A stretch of 9,931 nucleotides of DNA from an uncultured Ruminococcus sp. (GCA_947175005.1 CAMWLD010000053.1:1-9931), one strand, 5' to 3'. Positions 1 through 6,833 are shown, numbered from the stretch's first letter. Notes: a model not told the origin generated them from the sequence alone. Made by a program: numbers and translations.

Positions 1-12
1 TGCCCCCGTAAT

Positions 13-660
13 TCAAACCAATCGCTCAATGTACTTCTTATTTGTCACACGCATAAACCCCGCCTCAATGGCAACAAAAATACCTGCTCCCTGCGCCATA
101 TCCAGAACACGGTAAAACGCCTCATTGTCAAAGAAAAGCTGACTCATCAGATGAGTAACACCCGCGTCCACCTTTTCTTTCAAACGTGCAATATCCGCCT
201 CAAAGCTTTCCGCCTCCGTGTGACATTCGGGATAGCATGCCCCGGAAATATGAAAATCCCCTTTTTCTTTAATGTACCTGACCAGATCGCAGGCGTGCTC
301 AAAATCATGCTTCGGCGGCCTTTCGGGATTGATGTCCCCCCGCAAAGCAAGGATATTTTCTATCCCCTTAGCCTTAAAGTCCTCCAGAAGAATGTCAATG
401 TCCGCCCTCGTGTTGCTCACGCACGTAAGGTGCGCAGCAGAGTCCACTCCCTGCCCCTTGATGTATGCCGCAACTTCTCCCGTAATATTGTCCCCACTCG
501 TTCCCCCCGCCCCGTAAGTAACGCTTATAAAAGCAGGCTTTAAATTTTTAAGGCTGTCAATGGTTTTATACACCGTGTCGGGGGACATATCCTTTTTGGG
601 CGGGAATATCTCCAGTGAAAAAACGCATTTTCCTTTTGTGAATTTCTCGGATATTTTCAT
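13..660 (-). CDS. metF: methylenetetrahydrofolate reductase, C-terminus lost at an in-frame TGA
   Basis: Flavoprotein of one-carbon metabolism that reduces 5,10-methylene-tetrahydrofolate to 5-methyl-tetrahydrofolate, supplying methyl groups for methionine synthesis. Family hallmarks are visible: FSLEIFPPKK with the catalytic-type Glu at residue 17, TYGAGG at 48-53, HLTC at 77-80, ALRGD at 105-109 (Asp of the flavin/folate site), CYPE at 142-145 and SQLFFD at 173-178. The start at 660 is chosen because AGGAGA lies just upstream (about 670); the frame remains open upstream to 729 but has no comparable site there. The reading frame ends after 215 residues, whereas the family is usually about 280-300. 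The bases after the TGA (13-15) still read I-T-G-A in the same frame, resembling the family's usual V-S-L-C-G-A, so the TGA appears to sit inside the gene. Family identity is sure; whether it is functional, a pseudogene or a base error is open. Confidence 0.85.
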   Translation of the reverse strand: MKISEKFTKGKCVFSLEIFPPKKDMSPDTVYKTIDSLKNLKPAFISVTYGAGGTSGDNITGEVAAYIKGQGVDSAAHLTCVSNTRADIDILLEDFKAKGIENILALRGDINPERPPKHDFEHACDLVRYIKEKGDFHISGACYPECHTEAESFEADIARLKEKVDAGVTHLMSQLFFDNEAFYRVLDMAQGAGIFVAIEAGFMRVTNKKYIERLV

Positions 661-697
661 AATAATTTTCTCCTTTTTTAAAGTCGTTAAAATAAGA

Positions 698-703
698 ATT
701 ATA
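698..703 (-). promoter_or_regulatory. candidate -10 box for metF
   Basis: TATAAT on the minus strand, 38 bases upstream of the metF start and upstream of its ribosome binding site. No good -35 is seen; TTATGA at a 16-base spacing (720-725) is weak. The 102-base gap between this gene and the previous one makes a separate promoter plausible. Confidence 0.35.
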
Positions 704-740
704 TAACGAATAAAATTCGTCATAAGCACAGGTATAATCA

Positions 741-1293
741 GTAACCTTTTCGCCCTCGGTGATTACTTTGGAAAGCACTTGTCATCGGATTTCTTTATTT
801 CGGCATAATGATTTTCAGGGTCACATTCGTAGCCTATCCATATAGCATTGCGTGAAAGCTTCCCTCCGCACTTCGGACAATCCAGCAGAGGATATTCGCA
901 TTCCGAAATATCAAAATCATACTTCGGATACATTCCCAGCCATGACGGATTTCCTATACGCCATACACTCCCACAGTTAAGGCATTTTGAAAATTCAAAC
1001 TGAATTCTTTGATAACCTAACTCTTTTTTATACATGGCAATTGAAACAGCCGATCCTTTTTTTTCATCGCCATTCCAAAAGTAATACCCAAAATGAAGTC
1101 CCTCATTTGCATATTTCTTACAAACCTCACCCAGATCATAGAAGCTATTAAATGCCTGCCGCTGTGCTCTTTCTTTATCTCCTGTGACAATATTTTCAAT
1201 AACCTCATCAATCTCCTCAAGCTCCGCAACATAGATTTTTTCTCCATGATCGGTAATAATATCCATTTAACACACCTCTTTCAATAATTATTA
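741..1293 (-). repeat. tandem duplication unit A
   Basis: This unit covers copy A plus about 22 bases of 3' flank and about 27 bases of 5' flank, all matching the unit at 1310-1907. The 3' flank 741-768 matches 1310-1337 at 27 of 28 positions. The 5' end matches through the ribosome binding site and a following AT-rich stretch. Only 16 bases (1294-1309) separate the two units, the pattern expected of a direct tandem gene duplication. Confidence 0.8.
763..1266 (-). CDS. hypothetical protein with two CxxC motifs, copy A of a tandem pair
   Basis: I do not recognise a named family. The 167-aa product has no signal peptide or membrane segment and is probably cytoplasmic. It begins MDIITDHGEKIY, has an acidic N-terminal half, a conserved aromatic block HFGYYFWN at 58-65, and a C-terminal half with two Cys pairs: CLNC at 95-98 and CPKCGG at 130-135. 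Four cysteines about 35 residues apart fit a zinc-ribbon fold (inferred). It is a clear paralogue of the protein encoded at 1347-1880, roughly two-thirds identical by eye, with two internal deletions of 6 and 9 residues relative to it. It ends in five residues (KCFPK) that copy B lacks, because B's TAA is replaced by a Lys codon here. It also has additional cysteines (123, 148, 164). The start is supported by AGAGGTG upstream. TATAAT at 1290-1295 is a possible -10. Confidence 0.85.
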   Translation of the reverse strand: MDIITDHGEKIYVAELEEIDEVIENIVTGDKERAQRQAFNSFYDLGEVCKKYANEGLHFGYYFWNGDEKKGSAVSIAMYKKELGYQRIQFEFSKCLNCGSVWRIGNPSWLGMYPKYDFDISECEYPLLDCPKCGGKLSRNAIWIGYECDPENHYAEIKKSDDKCFPK

Positions 1294-1309
1294 TATTAGA
1301 TATAAACAG

Positions 1310-1907
1310 GTAACCTTTTCGCCCTCGGTGACTACTTAGGAAATCATTAATCATCGGATTTCTCTATTTCGGCATAATTGTTTTTAGGGTCACCCGGTCT
1401 GCGGTAAAGGCGGCGGTCAAGCTCTTCGCCTATCCATATAGCATTACGGTCAATTTTTCCGCCGCATTTCGGACAACCAAGCAGTGGATATTCAAGTTCC
1501 GAAATATCAAAATCATATTTCGGATACATTACCAACCATGACGGATTTGCAATCCTCCACCAGCTTCCGCAGTTAAGGCATTTGGAGTTTTCAAATTGAA
1601 CTCTTTGATAACCTAAGTCTTTTTTATACATGGCAATGTCAATAATCGGTCCTTTTTCCTCATCGTTATTCCAGAAGTAATATCCAAAATGAATTCCTTC
1701 ATTTGCATATTTCTTACATTCCTCCCCAAACTCATAGAAGTAGCTGCCGCTGTAATTGTAATTTGAGTGTACTATTCTTTCCAGTTCTCTTTGTCTTGCG
1801 ACAACATATTCAACAGTCTCATCAATCTCATTAGGTTCAGCGATATAAATTTTTTGTCCATGATCGGTAATAATATCCATTCAACACACCCCTTTCACTA
1901 ATTATTA
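1310..1907 (-). repeat. tandem duplication unit B
   Basis: Second unit of the tandem duplication, with copy B and the same flanks. The length difference from unit A (45 bases) is explained by 15 codons: about 6 near residue 40 and 9 near residue 156 of copy B. Confidence 0.8.
1347..1880 (-). CDS. hypothetical protein with two CxxC motifs, copy B of a tandem pair
   Basis: Paralogue of the 763-1266 product, 177 aa, family not recognised. Shared features: N-terminus MDIITDHGQKIY, block CKKYANEG at 55-62, HFGYYFWN at 64-71, CLNC at 101-104, the run PKYDFDISE at 120-128 and CPKCGG at 136-141. The cysteine pairs suggest a structural zinc site (inference). Compared with copy A it has an extra Tyr/Ser-rich stretch near residues 40-47 and an Arg-rich insertion near 156-164 before the acidic tail EIEKSDD. 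A ribosome binding site AAAGGGGTG precedes the start. B holds the usual stop (TAA, followed at once by TGA), so it may be the less altered copy. It lies 74 bases downstream of the DUF3795 gene and just upstream of copy A, in the same direction. Confidence 0.85.
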   Translation of the reverse strand: MDIITDHGQKIYIAEPNEIDETVEYVVARQRELERIVHSNYNYSGSYFYEFGEECKKYANEGIHFGYYFWNNDEEKGPIIDIAMYKKDLGYQRVQFENSKCLNCGSWWRIANPSWLVMYPKYDFDISELEYPLLGCPKCGGKIDRNAIWIGEELDRRLYRRPGDPKNNYAEIEKSDD

Positions 1908-1929
1908 AAGCTTAAATCTGCTTGTGCAA
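1901..1929 (-). promoter_or_regulatory. candidate promoter for copy B
   Basis: On the minus strand TTGCAC (1924-1929) and AATAAT (1901-1906) are 17 bases apart, upstream of the copy B ribosome binding site. The -10 matches consensus at 5 of 6 bases; the -35 matches only in TTG. Moderate to weak support. Confidence 0.35.
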
Positions 1930-1954
1930 CGGCTAAAACAAAAAATTTCTTTTT

Positions 1955-2221
1955 TCATTTTTCCGCAGCAGCCAATGTTTTTAAATTTTCAATTTCAATA
2001 CCATTGCCGTCAGGGTTTTCTCCCTTATGTGCATCTATTAATTTTTGACATGGAAAATCACTGCATTTCCCGCAATGAGGAAGCTCTTTACTTGCCGCAC
2101 ATTCATAAATATCACATACCCCCCAAAACGGCTGTCCCTTATGTACATGACACCCCGTACAATTTTGTTCTGCTCTGAATTTGCATACCTCGCAGTCAAT
2201 ACCGCAGCTTGAAATATTCAT
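1955..2221 (-). CDS. DUF3795 family Cys-rich protein
   Basis: 88-aa small protein rich in cysteine: SCGIDCEVC near the N-terminus, CTGCH, then VCDIYEC and HCGKCSDFPC in the middle. The pattern of an N-terminal CGxxCxxC followed by more Cys pairs and a final FPC is what I know of DUF3795, a widespread family of unknown function in anaerobic bacteria and archaea; binding of zinc or an iron-sulfur cluster is a reasonable inference but unproven. The start at 2221 is favoured over an upstream one at 2275 because AGGGAGGAATTATA directly precedes it and the recognisable domain begins with this Met. It lies 81 bases downstream of the esterase gene and may be read from the same transcript. Confidence 0.85.
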   Translation of the reverse strand: MNISSCGIDCEVCKFRAEQNCTGCHVHKGQPFWGVCDIYECAASKELPHCGKCSDFPCQKLIDAHKGENPDGNGIEIENLKTLAAAEK

Positions 2222-2302
2222 TATAATTCCTCCCTTGAAATGTGTCACAGCCTTTCCGTAATTCACCATGCACACAACATCTGAAATTCAAGTGTAAATA
2301 TC

Positions 2303-3856
2303 TTACCTCTGACTTCTGAACGGCGCAGCAGGCAACCCATTCTTCCCGAACAGCGTAACATCTCCGTAATTCTCCCATTTAAACCTTGCATACCTCGGCA
2401 CGCTCACCCCGTCGGCAGTAAGACGAATCCTCCCGCCCTCAAGAATTTCCGCAGCCGCAGGCACAAACTCACCCTCATCTCCCTTGATCTCAAACCCCTC
2501 AATTGTCTCCGCATTTTTAAGTACAAAGCCGTTTTCCGCATAATCGAATTCCACAATAAGCCCCCCGTTTTCCGGGTAACAATCTCTGTAAACAGGCCCG
2601 TAAGCCTCACCATCGGAAATACGCTTGTAAACGTGATAAAGCGCCTGTAACTCCAAACGCTCCCCCACGGGAATTTTATCCACAGGGTGAATATTCCCGT
2701 ATTCGCCGCAGTCCAGAATAACCGCAATACCCGTATTAGCCACCGTCAAGTGAGTGTTCATCTGCGCCTCACGGATAAGACACCAGTTCTTCCTGTCAAT
2801 ATCCCCGCGGTTCAAAAACATAGGCAGCTGCACCATGATAAAAGGCATTTTCGGGTCTCCCCAATCGGTTCGCCAGCGCTGTATAAGGGCCTTAAGCAGC
2901 TTCTCGTACATCTCCGGCTTGTGATCGTCCGACTCTCCCTGATAATATATAAATCCCTTTGCACCGTATGGATAAATACGCTTTAGCATAGTCTCATAAA
3001 GCCCCCCCGCCCTGAACGGCGATTTAGGCCCCAGCGGCTCGGGATATCTCGAAAGACTGCCCGCATACGCCTGTGCATCGTCCCAGCTTCCCTCGGGATT
3101 CTTGCTGTAAAATTCATTTATCTTCGGGTTCCACTCAGCCTCCCATTCACGGTAGTCCCGCAGCTCCTCCAGATATTCCTCAAAGCTTTTCCCCTCCATA
3201 GCCTTGTCATATTCGTCAACATAGCTTTTAAGATCGGCGTCCTTGCTAAGCGTCTCCCTGTCCACCCAGTTTGAAGCGGAAGTGCCGCCCCAGTTGCAGC
3301 CGATTATCCCCACAGTAACATCAAGGTCAGCCGCCAGCTTTTTCCCGAAATAATACCCCACCGCCGACCAGCACCGTGAAGCCTCCTCCGAAGCGCACGC
3401 CCAGCCGCCGTTCCTCTCGTCTATGTAAAAAAACTCGTCTATGTAAGGATTTTTCTTGGTGTAATAGAATCGCACATTCGACGAAGCGCATTTTTTCAGT
3501 TCCTCACTGCCATGCACTTCACTTTGCAGCTCCAGCTCCATATTTGACTGCCCCCCCGCGATCCATACCTCCCCTATCATCACATCGCCGAAAATAATAG
3601 TTTCCTCCCCGTCGGAAATTTTCAGCTCATAAGGACCGCCGTAAACATTCACAGGCGGCAGAACAAGCCGCCATTCATTATCCCTGCAAACGCACTCGGC
3701 GCAATTGCCATTCATGGCGCCATTGCCGCTCGCGGCACCGCAAAGCTCCGCACGCACCGTCCTGCCGCTGTAATCATGTCCCCAGATATTAATGGGCTTA
3801 CCCATCTGTAAAACCATATGCTCCGAAAAAACCGCCGCCGCCTTTAAAGCGCCCAT
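2303..3856 (-). CDS. sialate O-acetylesterase, SGNH-hydrolase type
   Basis: 517-aa esterase of the family that removes O-acetyl groups from sialic acids or other acetylated carbohydrates. The N-terminus FSEHMVLQ (10-17) followed by a beta-rich stretch is typical of the family. The hydrolase core starts with WIAGGQSNMELEL, where Ser104 in GQSNM is the expected nucleophile (block I). CNWGGTSASNW (187-197) fits the oxyanion-hole region, YYQGESD (304-310) is a family signature, and GNIHP with His390 (387-391) fits the catalytic His. No signal peptide is seen, so it probably acts in the cytoplasm on imported sugars. AAGGAG precedes the ATG at 3856. It has its own promoter at 3905-3933. No other sialic acid gene lies nearby, so the exact substrate is unknown; a xylan or other glycan acetylesterase is possible. 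Confidence 0.92.
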   Translation of the reverse strand: MGALKAAAVFSEHMVLQMGKPINIWGHDYSGRTVRAELCGAASGNGAMNGNCAECVCRDNEWRLVLPPVNVYGGPYELKISDGEETIIFGDVMIGEVWIAGGQSNMELELQSEVHGSEELKKCASSNVRFYYTKKNPYIDEFFYIDERNGGWACASEEASRCWSAVGYYFGKKLAADLDVTVGIIGCNWGGTSASNWVDRETLSKDADLKSYVDEYDKAMEGKSFEEYLEELRDYREWEAEWNPKINEFYSKNPEGSWDDAQAYAGSLSRYPEPLGPKSPFRAGGLYETMLKRIYPYGAKGFIYYQGESDDHKPEMYEKLLKALIQRWRTDWGDPKMPFIMVQLPMFLNRGDIDRKNWCLIREAQMNTHLTVANTGIAVILDCGEYGNIHPVDKIPVGERLELQALYHVYKRISDGEAYGPVYRDCYPENGGLIVEFDYAENGFVLKNAETIEGFEIKGDEGEFVPAAAEILEGGRIRLTADGVSVPRYARFKWENYGDVTLFGKNGLPAAPFRSQR

Positions 3857-3873
3857 AATTCAACACTCCTTAT

Positions 3874-3886
3874 CGGGTAATTCCCG
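3874..3886. repeat. small inverted repeat in the esterase leader
   Basis: CGGG-TAATT-CCCG, arms of 4 bases, between the promoter and the ribosome binding site of the esterase gene. It could be a weak leader hairpin or part of an operator, or simply chance. Confidence 0.25.
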
Positions 3887-3904
3887 CAAAATATACCTAA
3901 TAAT

Positions 3905-3933
3905 ATTTTACAATATTTCCCACAAAAAATCAA
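3905..3933 (-). promoter_or_regulatory. promoter of the esterase gene
   Basis: Minus-strand TTGATT (3928-3933), 17-base spacer, TAAAAT (3905-3910), located about 50 bases upstream of the ATG. The spacing and a 5-of-6 -10 fit a sigma-A promoter. Confidence 0.6.
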
Positions 3934-3960
3934 GATTTATGAAAATAATTTTCAAATTCT

Positions 3961-4722
3961 TCATTTTACAAAATAAACCGTTCTTTCTGTCCAGCAGTCG
4001 TTTTCGTCCAGAGGATAAAGATCGCCGCTGTCGATCTTTCCTTTTCTGCTTTGAAGTATGTCGCTTCCGATGTATTTAAAGCCTGTATTTTCACAAAATC
4101 TGACAAAGGTCTCAAATGATGACCATACAGCGCCCTGTGAATTCAAATGTTCAAATGTCTTGCAGCCGTGTTCAAAAAAAATTTCAATTACGGCAAATCG
4201 CCCTCCGTATTTCAGGCATCTGTAAGCCTCGCCAATCAGTATGTCATAGTTATTTGCGTTGTTCAGCAGTTTTCCGCTGAAAACATCAATGCATTCATCA
4301 TAAAACGGAAGCTCTTTATCCAGATCAATATCAAATACAAAAAAGTTTTCCTTGTTACAGGCTTCCGAATGCGCTTCAATAACGGAAGGACAAGCGTCTG
4401 TCGCAATAAAAACATCCGATTTTTCAAGCGTATCCAGCACAGGAGAAAAATACCCGGACGGCCCGCTCGCCAAATCAACCTTTACTCCATTCCCCTCAGA
4501 AATAAAGTCAAAAAATCTTTTCAGCTTATCATCCCTTGCCGCAATGTCTTTCTGATTTTTATATTTTTCGTACATTTTCAGTTCCGTTTCATCTTTCCCA
4601 AAGCTGCGCTCAAGCATTTTTGACCAATAAGGGCGATCATCCTCATTAATAATAAAATGAACTGTATTGCCGTCTTGAATATATGAAACAGTATCCTTTA
4701 TCAATGACTTTATTTTTTTCAC
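3961..4722 (-). CDS. class I SAM-dependent methyltransferase
   Basis: 253-aa cytoplasmic protein with a Rossmann-type methyltransferase core. Motif I is VDLASGPSG at 82-90 (SAM-binding glycine loop), the acidic strand-2 motif is ATDACP at 107-112, the ELPFYDECIDVF stretch (137-148) matches the strand-4 region, and LKYGGRFAVIE (170-180) matches the strand-5 region of Methyltransf_11-like enzymes. The first 75 residues are charged and helical and may help bind substrate. The substrate cannot be told. The start is GTG at 4722, supported by GCGAGGA seven bases upstream; no well-placed ATG is available. The gene begins 47 bases after ktrB ends, with no clear terminator between them, so co-transcription with ktrB is likely (inference). 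Confidence 0.85.
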   Translation of the reverse strand: MKKIKSLIKDTVSYIQDGNTVHFIINEDDRPYWSKMLERSFGKDETELKMYEKYKNQKDIAARDDKLKRFFDFISEGNGVKVDLASGPSGYFSPVLDTLEKSDVFIATDACPSVIEAHSEACNKENFFVFDIDLDKELPFYDECIDVFSGKLLNNANNYDILIGEAYRCLKYGGRFAVIEIFFEHGCKTFEHLNSQGAVWSSFETFVRFCENTGFKYIGSDILQSRKGKIDSGDLYPLDENDCWTERTVYFVK

Positions 4723-4769
4723 TTTCTTATCCTCGCTTTATTAAAAATCAGACCTGAATTCGCCCTTTG

Positions 4770-6158
4770 TCAGCCTATACTTATAGGCTCCTCCGGGTTC
4801 TGCACCCCCGTGAACCGCCTTTTCCCCGTAAATATCAGCGCAAAGGAAACGCTCCCCACCCTGCCGCTGTACATGAGCATTATCAGCAGCAGCTTTGAAA
4901 ACGGCAGCAGCTCCCTTGTTATCCCAGTAGTCATGCCCACAGTGTTCACCGCCGAAAAGGTCTCTATCACCACATCGGGAAGAGCAAACTCCGGCTGTGC
5001 AGCGGATATACCCAGTATCGCCGTGACCGCAAGTGCAAGGTTCACCGTCACAACCGTTACCGCCCGCCTTGCAGCGTCCGCCTCCAAACGCCGCCCGAAT
5101 ACATTAACATCATCATTTCCCCGCATACTTGCCATAGCCGTGAGTATCAGCACCGCAAGCGTTACCGTCTTAATTCCCCCTGCCGTCGACCCGGGGCTGC
5201 CGCCGATAAACATATACAAAACAGTCAGCGCCTTCGAAGCAGGGCTTAAAGCGGCAGTGTCCACCGTGTTGAAGCCCGCAGTCCTCGGGGTCACAGAGGA
5301 AAAAAACGCCGCCGTCAGCTGCTCCCAGAAGGGCATTCCCTTAAAGGTGTAATCCTGCTCGAACAGCAGAAAAAGCACCATGCCAATTACCGTAAGCAAG
5401 ACCGTCACCGTCAGAGCGATCTTGCTGTGAAGCTTGTAAGCGGAAAATCTGAATTTGTGCTTTAAAAAATCCTCCCACACCGTAAACCCGATACTCCCCG
5501 TAAGTATCAGCATACAGATAACAACATTAACAAGAACATCATCCGCAAAGGGCACAAGAGAGCAGTACTGCCCATACTTTCCGTTCAGATCGAACCCGCC
5601 GTTGCAAAAAGCGGAAATTGATAAAAACAGACTGTTGCCGATCCCCGTCAGAACCCCCATTTTCGGGATAAGCCGCACCGCCAGCAGCGCCGCCCCTATT
5701 CCCTCAATAATAAACGTCCCCGCAGCGACCCGCCGCATAAGCTTTACAATTCCCCCCACCTGCATATTGTTCACACTGTCCTGCAAAACGCTGCGTTCTT
5801 TAAGACCTATCCTCCGCCCCGTAATCAGCCCCGCCAGAGATATCACCGTCATAAACCCCAGCCCACCAATCTGAATAAGGCATATTATCACGATCTGCCC
5901 GAACAGCGACCACTGCGTATAAGTGTCCGCCGCCGCCAGCCCCGTAACACAGGAGGCGGAAACCGCCGTAAACAGCGTATCGAGCCAACCCAACGGCTTC
6001 TCCCTCGACGCAATGGGAAGCTTTAACAAAAGCGTGCCCGTAAATATGACCGCCAAATATCCCAAAGCAATAATTTTCGCTGAGGATATTTTTTTTATTT
6101 TTTCGAGCAGCTCTTCCCAAAGCTCCCTTGCACTTTTTTTATCCGTATTTTTTTCCAT
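4770..6158 (-). CDS. ktrB: KtrB/TrkH-type potassium uptake channel subunit
   Basis: 462-aa integral membrane protein of the SKT superfamily, forming the ion pore of a Ktr-type K+ (or Na+-coupled K+) uptake system. The four pore-loop/selectivity elements are present in order: SCVTGL (69-74), FCNGGFD (184-190), PRTAGFN (291-297) and NTVGMTTG (405-412), each with the filter glycine. The gating-loop region SPGSTAGGIK (321-330) and the C-terminal MYSGRVGS (429-436) with conserved Arg433 also fit. The N-terminal 28 residues are charged and cytoplasmic. The start is set at the second of two close ATGs: GGAGG lies only 2 bases from the ATG at 6164 but 8 bases from the one at 6158. No ktrA regulatory subunit (RCK domain) is adjacent, so it must come from elsewhere or the subunit acts alone. 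Confidence 0.93.
   Translation of the reverse strand: MEKNTDKKSARELWEELLEKIKKISSAKIIALGYLAVIFTGTLLLKLPIASREKPLGWLDTLFTAVSASCVTGLAAADTYTQWSLFGQIVIICLIQIGGLGFMTVISLAGLITGRRIGLKERSVLQDSVNNMQVGGIVKLMRRVAAGTFIIEGIGAALLAVRLIPKMGVLTGIGNSLFLSISAFCNGGFDLNGKYGQYCSLVPFADDVLVNVVICMLILTGSIGFTVWEDFLKHKFRFSAYKLHSKIALTVTVLLTVIGMVLFLLFEQDYTFKGMPFWEQLTAAFFSSVTPRTAGFNTVDTAALSPASKALTVLYMFIGGSPGSTAGGIKTVTLAVLILTAMASMRGNDDVNVFGRRLEADAARRAVTVVTVNLALAVTAILGISAAQPEFALPDVVIETFSAVNTVGMTTGITRELLPFSKLLLIMLMYSGRVGSVSFALIFTGKRRFTGVQNPEEPISIG
4772..4789. repeat. 18-bp palindrome at the 3' end of ktrB
   Basis: AGCCTATA and TATAGGCT flank a 2-base centre, giving perfect 8-base arms. It spans the last six codons or so of ktrB and touches its TGA stop. 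It has no T-run directly after it on the minus strand, so it is not a classic terminator. Confidence 0.6.
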
Positions 6159-6182
6159 TGGCATTTCCTCCGTTGTTATTTT

Positions 6183-6211
6183 ATTGTATCACTTTTTACG
6201 GAGATTTTCAA
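6183..6211 (-). promoter_or_regulatory. promoter of ktrB
   Basis: Minus-strand TTGAAA (6206-6211), exact 17-base spacer, TACAAT (6183-6188). Both hexamers are close to sigma-A consensus and lie 25 bases upstream of the chosen start codon. Confidence 0.75.
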
Positions 6212-6289
6212 TAGATATTGACAAAGTTACCGAAATTTTCTCAAAATATTTTTTCTATATCTAAAAATAATATTAAACTATAACGTCAC

Positions 6290-6323
6290 AAAAAATGCCC
6301 CTCCCCGAAATCATCGGGAAGAA
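6290..6323 (-). terminator. intrinsic terminator after the XRE/zinc-ribbon gene
   Basis: On the minus strand, a stem of 10 pairs (6299-6308 with 6314-6323, three of them G-T), loop TGATT, followed within three bases by a run of six T (6290-6295). The centre CCCGA/TCGGG is perfect. It starts about 25 bases after the stop codon of the gene it ends and insulates it from ktrB. Confidence 0.75.
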
Positions 6324-6348
6324 GCACTTTATTTTAGCGTATTATAAA

Positions 6349-6810
6349 TCACTCCGACTCTTTCCAGTACCGCAGTTCCTTCAGTCTGGCCGTAAAAAAT
6401 TCCTCCGCCTGTTCACGGGTAAAATCTCCCAAGGGCACATGAGTTACCAAATATTCCACAAGCTCCGGCAGGCTTTTGTACACAAAATCGCCGTCCGTGT
6501 AGCACCACTTGCAGTAGTCGGGATTTGCACCGCCCTCCGGCTCGCTGCTTATGGAATTTTCGTCCAACTCCATTCCGCAGCACTGACAAACAAGCTTTAC
6601 GGGTTCTCCCAACAGCCTGTTTATCGTGACCCCGAACACCTTGGAAAGCTCCTTTAAGCTGTCCACCCCGGGCATAGTTTCTCCGTTTTCCCACCGTGAC
6701 ACTGCCTGCCTTGATACAAATATCTCCTCCCCCAACTCTTCCTGTGTAAGCCCCTTTTCGAGCCGCAGCGTCTTAATGGAATCGGCTGTTTTTGTGATAA
6801 AAGTCGTCAT
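6349..6810 (-). CDS. XRE-family regulator with C-terminal zinc ribbon
   Basis: 153-aa transcription factor. Residues 7-67 form a Cro/C1-type helix-turn-helix: LRLEKGLTQEELGEEIFVSR then QAVSRWENG (35-43), the recognition helix, and MPGVDSLKELSKVFGVTINRLL. Residues 73-110 form a putative zinc ribbon (zf-ribbon_2 type): VCQCCGM at 74-80 with Cys75/Cys78, and YCKWCYTDGDF at 99-109 with Cys100/Cys103. The C-terminal part is helical. This domain order recurs in Clostridia, where the zinc ribbon may be structural or sensory. The start at 6810 has ACGGAGGA at a good distance. It has its own promoter (6834-6862) and terminator (6290-6323), so it is a single-gene unit. The target is unknown; autoregulation is common in the family. 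Confidence 0.9.
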   Translation of the reverse strand: MTTFITKTADSIKTLRLEKGLTQEELGEEIFVSRQAVSRWENGETMPGVDSLKELSKVFGVTINRLLGEPVKLVCQCCGMELDENSISSEPEGGANPDYCKWCYTDGDFVYKSLPELVEYLVTHVPLGDFTREQAEEFFTARLKELRYWKESE

Positions 6811-6833
6811 AAAAAATTCCTCCGTTTTTTTAA

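Noticed and set aside
13..15. TGA read as an amino acid (selenocysteine or a recoded codon)
   Set aside because: TGA is a normal stop at the ends of the DUF3795, methyltransferase, ktrB and XRE genes, each at the expected length. The position in MetF is not known as a selenocysteine site, and the bases that would hold a bacterial SECIS (1-12 and beyond) are outside the window.
151..543. 130-aa plus-strand open frame
   Set aside because: Antisense to metF, low-complexity basic composition, no ribosome binding site; a shadow of the real gene.
661..762. S-box (SAM) riboswitch or T-box leader upstream of metF
   Set aside because: metF is often under such control, but the 102-base gap is too short and AT-rich, and shows no matching stem set or terminator.
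566..778. 70-aa minus-strand open frame (GTG start) running from copy A's end into metF
   Set aside because: It overlaps the metF coding sequence in another frame, has a GTG start with no clear ribosome binding site, and its first part is just the shared flank of the tandem repeat. A relic tail of a longer ancestral gene cannot be excluded but has no support.
4147..4623. 158-aa plus-strand open frame
   Set aside because: Antisense to the methyltransferase gene, whose SAM-binding motifs show the true frame.
4810..5352. 180-aa plus-strand open frame
   Set aside because: Antisense to ktrB; Ser/Thr/Val/Ala-rich product is the mirror of hydrophobic codons on the other strand.
6165..6173. ATG at 6164 as the ktrB start
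   Set aside because: GGAGG would be only 2 bases from it; the ATG two codons later is at a proper 8-base distance.
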